NCBI RefSeq assembly: GCF_014649835.1
Contig: NZ_BMTU01000025.1
Location: 1-34,700 of the forward strand
Direction: 5' to 3'
Length of the DNA: 34,700 nucleotides
Source: Streptomyces pilosus
Lineage (GTDB): Bacteria > Actinomycetota > Actinomycetes > Streptomycetales > Streptomycetaceae
The translations under genes and the position numbers were made by a program. Below the pieces are notes generated by a model. The model saw only the letters and a list, made by a program, of their open reading frames with translations. It searched no databases and was not told where the DNA came from. Below, piece after piece: positions 27,728 through 34,700 of this stretch; position 1 is the stretch's first letter, and each line of letters begins with the position of its first letter.

Positions 27728-28876
27728 TTAGCTAATCGTGACCTGGCGTGACCTGGCACACAGGTCGGCCAGGGCCTCGGTCGTCACGGGCGAAACGACA
27801 CCTTCCTCGGTGACGATCGCGGTCACCAGCTCCGGCGGCGTCACGTCGAACGCGGGGTTGTACGCCTGCGTCCCCAGAGGTGCCACCGGGATCCCCCCTC
27901 CCGCCTCCGTCCCGGCCACCGGCACCTGCGGCGCCGTGACCTCCGTCACCTCATGACCGGGGCGCTGCTCCACCTCGATGGACGCCCCGTCCGGCGTCGC
28001 CGGGTCCACCGTCGTCACCGGCGCCACCACGATGAACGGCACATGGTGGTACCGCGCGAGCACCGCGAGCGGATAGCTCCCCACCTTGTTCGCCACCGAA
28101 CCGTCGGCCGCGATGCGGTCCGCCCCGACGAGCACCGCGTCCACCTCGCCCGCCGCGAACAGCGATCCCGCCGCGTTGTCGGTGAGCAGGGTGTACGCCA
28201 TGCCGCTGCGGGCCGCCTCGTACGCCGTCAAGCGAGCACCCTGCAGCAACGGACGCGTTTCGTCCACCCACAGGCGCCTCAGCCGTCCCACCCGGTGCGC
28301 CGCCAGCGCCACGGCGAACGCCGTCCCCTCCCCACCCGACACCAGCGAACCGGTGTTGCAGTGCGTGAGGACCCGGTGCCCGCCGCCCGGCAGCAGCTCG
28401 TCGAGGAGCGCCAGCCCGTGCTCCGCCATCCGGGCGCTGGCCTCGGCGTCCTCCCGGTGCAGCTGCCGTGCCGCGGCCAGCGCCGCCCCGGCGGCCTCCC
28501 GGGTGTCCCCGCCCCGGGCGAGCACGGCCCGGTGGGCGGAGTGCGCCCGCCGCACCCCCACGGCGAGGTTCACCGCGGTGGGCCGGGCGCTCTCCAGCGC
28601 CGCCGCCGCGTCGTCCACGTCGAAGCCCCGCACGGCCGCGAGGGCGACGCCGTAGGCACCCGCGAGACCCAGCAGGGGCGCGCCCCGCACGGCGAGCGAG
28701 CGGATCGCCTCCACCAGGGCGGGCGCGTCCGTACAGACCAGTTCGACCTCCTCGGCCGGCAGCCTCGTCTGGTCGAGCACGACCAGGACGGGACCTTCGG
28801 GTGGCTCTTCCCAGCGCAGTGCCGGGATCTCGGTCGGCCGCTTGTTGTCGCCGCTGTGCGCGTACTGATCAGCCAT
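27728..28876 (-). CDS. mtnA: S-methyl-5-thioribose-1-phosphate isomerase MtnA
   Basis: A 382-aa isomerase of the methionine salvage pathway, converting 5-methylthioribose-1-phosphate to the ribulose form. The conserved SLAVRGAPLLGLAGAYG is near residues 60-76. The catalytic cysteine is in THCNTGSL (Cys173) and the catalytic aspartate in VLVGADRIAADGSVANKVGSYPLAVLA (Asp253); these correspond to Cys160/Asp240 described for the Bacillus subtilis enzyme. A Gly/Pro-containing insertion before AYNPAFDVTPPELV is seen. ATG at 28874-28876 was chosen as the first plausible start (MADQYAHSGDNKRP). It leads the leftward mtnA-mtrA-mtrB-lpqB-comF run and ends in TAA, 4 nt before mtrA. Confidence 0.94.
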   Translation of the reverse strand: MADQYAHSGDNKRPTEIPALRWEEPPEGPVLVVLDQTRLPAEEVELVCTDAPALVEAIRSLAVRGAPLLGLAGAYGVALAAVRGFDVDDAAAALESARPTAVNLAVGVRRAHSAHRAVLARGGDTREAAGAALAAARQLHREDAEASARMAEHGLALLDELLPGGGHRVLTHCNTGSLVSGGEGTAFAVALAAHRVGRLRRLWVDETRPLLQGARLTAYEAARSGMAYTLLTDNAAGSLFAAGEVDAVLVGADRIAADGSVANKVGSYPLAVLARYHHVPFIVVAPVTTVDPATPDGASIEVEQRPGHEVTEVTAPQVPVAGTEAGGGIPVAPLGTQAYNPAFDVTPPELVTAIVTEEGVVSPVTTEALADLCARSRQVTIS

Positions 28877-29016
28877 GCCGCCAGTCTGCCCCCTGTGGGG
28901 CCGACAATTGAAGGTACGCAGCCCCTGCCTCGGCAGGTCGGCCGACGACCACCCCATGGCACGATGGCTGCCAAGCTGCCGCCGCGACCGCGGTCGGGCA
29001 CCGTGAAGGAGCGACG

Positions 29017-30330
29017 ATGAACGACACTCCGGGCTGGGCCTCGCCCGGATCCGCCCCGTCCGAAGGGCAGGAGCCGGGCGCGTCCGGACCTGCCGGGCCC
29101 ACCGGCAGCCCCGGCCCCGAGCAGCCGGGCCGCCCCCCGCAGGAGCCGGGCGGGAAGTGGTCCAAGGAGCAGCCGCCGGCCGGCCAGTGGTCCGCCCCCA
29201 CCGGCCACCCCGGCTCCACGGGCCCCCACCAGGCCCCGCCGCCACCGCCCGGCCCGGGCTGGGGCACCCCGCCGCCCGGCGGGCCCGGCGGCCACGGCGG
29301 CGGTCCGGCCGGTCACGGAGGCTGGGGAGGCGGCGGCTGGGGAGGGCCCCCGCCCGCGGCGAAGCCCGGCGTCATCCCGCTCCGCCCGCTCGGCGTCGGC
29401 GAGATCCTCGACGGTGCCGTCTCCACCATGCGCACCTACTGGCGCACGGTCCTCGGCATCTCGCTGACCGTCGCCGTCCTCACCGAGATCGTCGTCGTCC
29501 TGCTCCAAGGCCTGGTCCTGGACCACGCGAGCACCGAGGCGCTCGACGACCCCAGCGCCACGCTCGACGAACTGACCGACGCCATGGGCGAGGCCCTGCT
29601 CAACTCCGGCGTGGTCTTCCTGGTCACCCTGGTCGGCACGGTCGCCGCCACCGCCCTGCTCACCACGGTCACCAGCCGCGCGGTGCTCGGCAGGTCGGTC
29701 ACCACGGGCGAGGCCTGGCGCGACGCCCGCCCGCAGGTCCTCAAGCTGTTCGGGCTGATCTGCCTCCTGCTGCTCATCACCACCGGCATCATCGCCGTGG
29801 GCGCCCTGCCCGGCTTCCTCGTGACCCTGGCGGCCGGCAGCGAGGTAGGCGTCGGCCTCACCGTCCTCGGCCTGCTCTGCGCGGGCGTCCTCGCCGTCTG
29901 GCTGATGGTCCGCTTCTCGCTCGCCTCGCCCACCCTGATGCTGGAGAAGCAGGGCATCGTGAAGGCGATGACCCGCTCCGCCAAGCTGGTCCGCGGCTCC
30001 TGGTGGCGGGTCTTCGGCATCCAGCTCCTGGCGACGATCATCGCGAACGTCGTCGCGTCGATCATCGTCATCCCGTTCACCTTCCTCGCCTCGGCCCTCA
30101 GCGGGGACGGCGTCACCGGCTTCCTCAACAGCGCCGGCGGCGACATCGGCTGGACGTTCCTCATCGTCAGCGGCATCGGCTCGGTCATCGGCGCCATGAT
30201 CACCTTCCCGATCACGGCCGGCGTCACCGTGCTCCTCTACATCGACCAGCGCATCCGCCGCGAGGCCCTCGACCTCGAACTGGCCCGCGCCGCCGGCGTC
30301 CGCGACCACGGCCCCACCCCGGGGAGCTGA
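29017..30330 (+). CDS. Six-TM membrane protein with Pro/Gly-rich N-terminal tail
   Basis: 437 aa. Residues 1-120 are Pro/Gly/Ser-rich and likely disordered in the cytoplasm. IPLRPLGVGEILDGAVSTMRTYWR then leads into six hydrophobic helices between about residues 146 and 415, each 20-30 residues long. This architecture is seen in proteins annotated as glycerophosphoryl diester phosphodiesterase membrane-domain proteins, but no phosphodiesterase catalytic residues are present. GAAGGAG at 29005-29011 supports the ATG at 29017. The DUF4129 gene begins 4 nt after its stop, making it the first gene of the MoxR/DUF58 module. Its role is unknown; it may be a channel or scaffold for the module. Confidence 0.85.
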   Translation: MNDTPGWASPGSAPSEGQEPGASGPAGPTGSPGPEQPGRPPQEPGGKWSKEQPPAGQWSAPTGHPGSTGPHQAPPPPPGPGWGTPPPGGPGGHGGGPAGHGGWGGGGWGGPPPAAKPGVIPLRPLGVGEILDGAVSTMRTYWRTVLGISLTVAVLTEIVVVLLQGLVLDHASTEALDDPSATLDELTDAMGEALLNSGVVFLVTLVGTVAATALLTTVTSRAVLGRSVTTGEAWRDARPQVLKLFGLICLLLLITTGIIAVGALPGFLVTLAAGSEVGVGLTVLGLLCAGVLAVWLMVRFSLASPTLMLEKQGIVKAMTRSAKLVRGSWWRVFGIQLLATIIANVVASIIVIPFTFLASALSGDGVTGFLNSAGGDIGWTFLIVSGIGSVIGAMITFPITAGVTVLLYIDQRIRREALDLELARAAGVRDHGPTPGS

Positions 30331-30334
30331 TGCG

Positions 30335-31090
30335 GTGACCGCCACGGGGGGAGTTCTCACACACGTACGGGCGCTGCCCGCGACCGCCGACAGCGCCGTA
30401 CGCATGCTGCCGGGCGGCGACGACGAGCCGCCGCTCACCGTCCCGCGCGACCCCGCGCGGGAGGCCGCCCGGCGCGAGCTGTCCAAGGGCATCTACCACG
30501 AGAACGATCCCAGCTGGTACCGGAAGGCCCTCGACGCCTTCTGGGACTGGGTCGGCGGCCTGTTCGAGGCCGCCTCCACCGCGACCCCCGGCGGCATGCT
30601 CGGCCTGGTCGTCGTCGTGGCCGCCGTGATCGCCGTCCTGGGCGCCCTGTGGTGGCGCCTGGGCACGCCGGGCCGCCGCCCGCCGTCCGCGCCGGCCCTC
30701 TTCGACGACCGTCCCCGCAGCGCCGCCGAACACCGCGCGGCCGCCGAGGCGCACGCCGCCCAGGGCCACTGGAACCAGGCCGTCCAGGAACGCATGCGGG
30801 CCATCGTCCGCGCCCTGGAGGAACGCGCCCTGCTCGACGCCCGCCCCGGCCGCACCGCCGACGAGGCCGCCACGGAAGCCGGCCGCGCCCTGCCCGCCCA
30901 CACCGACCGGCTGCGCACCGCCGCCCGCGCCTTCGACGACGTCACCTACGGCGGCAGGACCGCCACACAGCCGTCGTACCGGCAGATCGCCGACCTCGAC
31001 CACGACCTGGACCGCACCAGGCCCCAGCAGGCGGGCAGCGACGCCACCCGGAGCACGGACACCGACACCCGCCAGGGAGCCGCCGGATGA
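30335..31090 (+). CDS. DUF4129 domain protein
   Basis: 251 aa with one membrane helix near residues 88-108 (GLVVVVAAVIAVLGALWW). The N-terminal part (PREAARRELSKGIYHENDPSWYRKALDAFWDWV) is probably extracytoplasmic. The DUF4129 core follows the helix: SAAEHRAAAEAHAAQGHWNQAVQERMRAIVRALEERALLDARPGRTADEAATEAG...AFDDVTYGGR. DUF4129 proteins usually sit beside MoxR ATPases and DUF58 proteins, as here. The GTG start lies 4 nt after the previous stop, and the stop overlaps the next ATG as ATGA. The function is unknown. Confidence 0.85.
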   Translation: MTATGGVLTHVRALPATADSAVRMLPGGDDEPPLTVPRDPAREAARRELSKGIYHENDPSWYRKALDAFWDWVGGLFEAASTATPGGMLGLVVVVAAVIAVLGALWWRLGTPGRRPPSAPALFDDRPRSAAEHRAAAEAHAAQGHWNQAVQERMRAIVRALEERALLDARPGRTADEAATEAGRALPAHTDRLRTAARAFDDVTYGGRTATQPSYRQIADLDHDLDRTRPQQAGSDATRSTDTDTRQGAAG

Positions 31091-32279
31091 CGACCGAGGT
31101 CACGCGCCCGTCCACCTCGGCCTCGCCCACCGCCCGCCAGGTGTGGACCCGCACCCGCGGCATCGCCCTCGCGCTGGTGCTGCTGATCGCGGCGGCCGTC
31201 GCGATCGCCGTGGTCCGCTCCGACGCCCACCACGGCGAACTCGACCCGCGCTCCGCCGACCCCCGCGGCAGCCGCGCCGTCGCCGAACTCCTGGCCGACC
31301 GCGGCGTGGACACCCGCGTGGTCTCCACCCTCGGCGAGGCCGCCGACGCGGCCGGCCCCGACACCACCCTCCTGATCGCCGTCCCCGACCTGCTGACACC
31401 CAGCCAGCAGACCCGCCTGCACGCCGCCTTCGTCGGCTCCGGCGGCCGCACCGTCCTCGTCTCCGCGGGCGGCTCCTCCGTGGAACGCCTCGCGCCCGGT
31501 GTCACCGCCGACCCCGCCACCAGCTTCGACTCCACCCTCGCCCCGCGCTGCGAGCTGCCCGCCGCCCGCCGCGCGGGCACCGCCGACACGGGCGGCATCC
31601 GCTACAGCACCACCCACCTGCACGCCGACGAGTGCTACCCCAGCGAGCGCCTGTCCACCCTGCTGCGCCTGCCGGCGCCCACCGGCGACGGCGACACCGT
31701 CGTCCTCGGCGCGCCCGACATCCTCCTCAACGACCGCCTGGACGAGCACGGCAACGCCTCGCTCGCCCTCCAGCTCCTCGGCTCCCGCCCCCACCTGGTC
31801 TGGTACCTGCCCTCCCTCGCCGACGCCTCCGCCGCCGGGGACCAGGGCGAGCGCGGCCTCTTCGACCTGCTGCCCTCCGGCTGGCTGTGGGGCACCCTCC
31901 AGCTGTTCGTCGCGGCAGCCCTGGCCGCCCTGTGGCGGGCACGCCGGCTCGGCCCGCTGGTCGCGGAGAGACTGCCGGTGGCGATCCGCGCCTCCGAAAC
32001 CGTCGAGGGCCGCGCCCGCCTCTACCGCAAGGCGAACGCCCGCGACCGCGCGGCCACCGCTCTGCGCTCGACCACCCGCACCCGCCTCGCCCCCCTCGTC
32101 GGCGTCCCCGCCACCCAGGCGCACGCGCCGGAGGCCCTGCTCCCCGCCCTGTCCGCCCACCTCCAGGGCGACACGGGGTCCCTGCACCCACTGCTCTTCG
32201 GCCCGCCCCCCGGCGACGACGCCGCACTGATCCGGCTCGCCGGCCAACTCGACGCCCTCGAAAGAGAGGTACGCCGTCC

Positions 32280-32283
<4 letters not shown>
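31087..32283 (+). CDS. DUF4350 domain membrane protein
   Basis: 398 aa. TM1 at about 27-45 (IALALVLLIAAAVAIAVV) is followed by an external DUF4350-type domain: SADPRGSRAVAELLADRGVDTRVV, TLLIAVPDLLTPSQQTRL and GRTVLVSAGG, a fold related to glutamine-amidotransferase-like domains that sense or bind ligands. TM2 is near residue 268 (LWGTLQLFVAAALAALWRARRLGPLV), followed by a cytoplasmic tail with RLYRKANARDRAATALR. ATG at 31087 overlaps the DUF4129 stop, and its own stop overlaps the MoxR ATG, so the genes are coupled. Ligand and role are unknown. Confidence 0.85.
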
Positions 32284-33271
<988 letters not shown>

Positions 33272-33272
<1 letters not shown>

Positions 33273-34582
33273 TGGCCCCCACCGGACGCGCCGCCCTCCT
33301 GGCGGCACTCGGCTCCCTCCCCGTGGGCATCTGGGAACCCGGCTGGACGGGCATCATCGCCGTCAACGCCCCCCTCGCGGTGGCCTGCGCCTGCGACTAC
33401 GCCCTGGCCGCTCCCGTACGCCGGCTCGGTCTCAGCCGCTCCGGCGACACCTCGGTACGCCTGGGCGAGACCGCGGACGTCACCCTCACGGTCAGCAACC
33501 CCTCGCGCCGGCCGTTGCGCGCCCGCGTCCGCGACGGCTGGCCTCCCAGCAGCTGGCAGCCCGGTACGGAGGTGGCGGCCTCCCGTCACCGCGTGGTGAT
33601 CCCCCCGGGGGAACGCCGGCGCCTCATGACCCGTCTGCGCCCCACCCGTCGCGGTGACCGCCGGGCCGACCGGGTCACCGTCCGCTCCTACGGCCCCCTC
33701 GGTCTCTTCTTCCGCCAGGGCACTCACCAGGTCCCGTGGACGGTGCGCGTCCTGCCGCCGTTCACCAGCCGCAAGCACCTGCCGTCGAAACTGGCCCGCC
33801 TGCGCGAACTGGACGGCCGCACCAGCGTGCTGACCCGGGGCGAGGGAACCGAGTTCGACAGCCTGCGCGAGTACGTACCCGGCGACGACACCCGTTCCAT
33901 CGACTGGCGTGCGACGGCCCGCCAGTCCGCGGTCGCGGTCCGCACCTGGCGTCCCGAACGCGACCGGCACATCCTCCTGGTGCTCGACACCGGCCGTACT
34001 TCCGCGGGCCGGGTGGGTGACGCCCCCCGCCTGGACGCCTCGATGGACGCGGCCCTGCTCCTCGCCGCCCTGGCCTCCCGCGCCGGCGACCGCGTCGATC
34101 TGCTCGCCTACGACCGCCGGCTGCGCGCCCTCGTCCAGGGCCGCTCGGCGCGCGACGTCCTTCCGTCCCTGGTCAACGCGATGGCCACGCTGGAGCCCGA
34201 GCTCGTCGAAACCGACGCTCGGGGCCTGACGGCGACGGCGCTCCGCTCGGCCCCCCGCCGCTCCCTGATCGTGCTGCTCACGACGCTCGACGCGGCTCCC
34301 GTCGAGGAGGCGCTGCTCCCCGTGCTGGCCGGGCTGACCCGGCGTCATACGGTTCTGCTGGCTTCTGTCGCGGATCCGCACATCGCCCGGATGGCCGGGG
34401 CTCGCGGGGACGTGGACGCGGTGTACGAGGCAGCGGCGGCGGCCCAGGCCCACGCGGAGCGCGACCGCACCGCGGATCAGCTACGGCGGCACGGTGTCAC
34501 GGTCGTGGACGCGGTCCCCGAGGAACTGGCGCCCGCTTTGGCGGATGCGTATCTGGCCCTGAAGTCGGCGGGACGCCTGTAG
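33272..34582 (+). CDS. DUF58 domain protein (vWA-like MoxR partner)
   Basis: 436 aa. The N-terminal ~40 residues are hydrophobic and probably form a membrane hairpin. A beta-rich region (TADVTLTVSNPSRRPLRARVRD) follows. The DUF58 signature GEGTEFDSLREYVPGDDTRSIDWRATAR is at about 190-217, then a vWA-like domain begins HILLVLDTGRTSAG near residue 239. The MIDAS position reads DTGRT and not the classic DxSxS, as in many DUF58 proteins. It overlaps the MoxR stop by one base and is followed by a strong terminator 70 nt later, so it is the last gene of the operon. It is the presumed substrate adaptor of the MoxR ATPase. Confidence 0.92.
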
Positions 34583-34607
34583 TTTGTAGTTAACGGGGAC
34601 GAGGGCG

Positions 34608-34646
34608 ATGAAAGACACCCTCGTACCCTTGTGGGAACTGTCCTGA
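34608..34646 (+). CDS. Possible 12-codon leader or small ORF
   Basis: ATG at 34608 opens a 12-codon frame (MKDTLVPLWELS, TGA) with a purine-rich GGGGACGAGGG stretch upstream at 34595-34605 and the strong terminator only 5 nt after its stop. This arrangement can be a leader peptide in an attenuator, or chance. No family is recognised. Confidence 0.2.
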   Translation: MKDTLVPLWELS

Positions 34647-34651
34647 AATGC

Positions 34652-34685
34652 AGAAAGCCCCGTGCCGAAGGGCACGGGGCTTTCT
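34652..34685. terminator. Very strong terminator closing the MoxR/DUF58 operon
   Basis: AGAAAGCCCCGTGCC (34652-34666) pairs perfectly, 15 bp, with 34671-34685 across a GAAG tetraloop. The GC core is flanked by TTTCT on one side and AGAAA on the other, so it can work in both directions. A 10-bp palindrome AACAATTGTT follows at 34687-34696. Confidence 0.85.
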
Positions 34686-34700
34686 CAACAATTGTTCGGC

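Noticed and set aside
34481..34675. 64-codon minus-strand frame at the right edge
   Set aside because: It runs through the terminator stem and into the end of the DUF58 gene, with no ribosome site or recognisable product.

Overview
The window is a very GC-rich stretch of chromosome with strong third-position G/C bias, dense same-strand operons, and the gene order secA ... hpf-comF-lpqB-mtrB-mtrA. This points to a Streptomyces or close relative. The match to the S. coelicolor region around gdh, secA and mtrAB-lpqB is from memory; no search was run. I saw no tRNA, rRNA, CRISPR array, insertion sequence or prophage gene, so this looks like conserved core chromosome.

Layout. (1) 1-5388, plus strand: a cell-wall glycopolymer cluster with the end of an ABC-2 permease, its ATPase, a large GT2-like/CDP-glycerol glycerophosphotransferase and a family 2 glycosyltransferase. 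A GT-C-like multi-pass membrane protein (5414-6937) faces it. (2) 7092-12044, minus: the roughly 180 kDa NAD-dependent glutamate dehydrogenase, with a strong terminator hairpin after it and a 543-nt non-coding stretch before it. (3) 12588-15062: an HAD hydrolase, a small DUF6912-like protein and an Rv3235-like protein with a short tandem repeat. (4) 15152-17998, minus: secA, separated from the Rv3235-like gene by two tandem hairpins. (5) 18280-20844: a GNAT acetyltransferase, a YcaQ/AlkX-type DNA glycosylase-like protein and an orphan NarL-type response regulator. (6) 21047-28876, minus: mtnA-mtrA-mtrB-lpqB-comF, then the ribosome hibernation factor hpf behind a long, hairpin-rich leader. (7) 29017-34582, plus: a six-TM protein, then DUF4129, DUF4350, MoxR AAA+ ATPase and DUF58 proteins in overlapping frames, ended by a very strong terminator.

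How the parts relate. Regions 1, 4 and 6 all concern the envelope: wall-polymer synthesis and export, protein translocation, and the MtrAB-LpqB signalling system. The secA/hpf/comF/lpqB/mtrBA block is also found in mycobacteria, but here three unrelated genes separate secA from hpf. Region 7 is a MoxR/DUF58 module, a widespread but poorly understood chaperone-like system.

I did not find a clearly new multi-gene system. The signals most worth checking are a 9-bp repeat array at the mtrB/lpqB junction, a roughly 58-residue in-frame insertion in the ComF-family protein, the structured hpf leader, a perfect 9-bp inverted repeat before the glycerophosphotransferase gene, the MoxR/DUF58 module, and a 12-codon ORF just before the last terminator.
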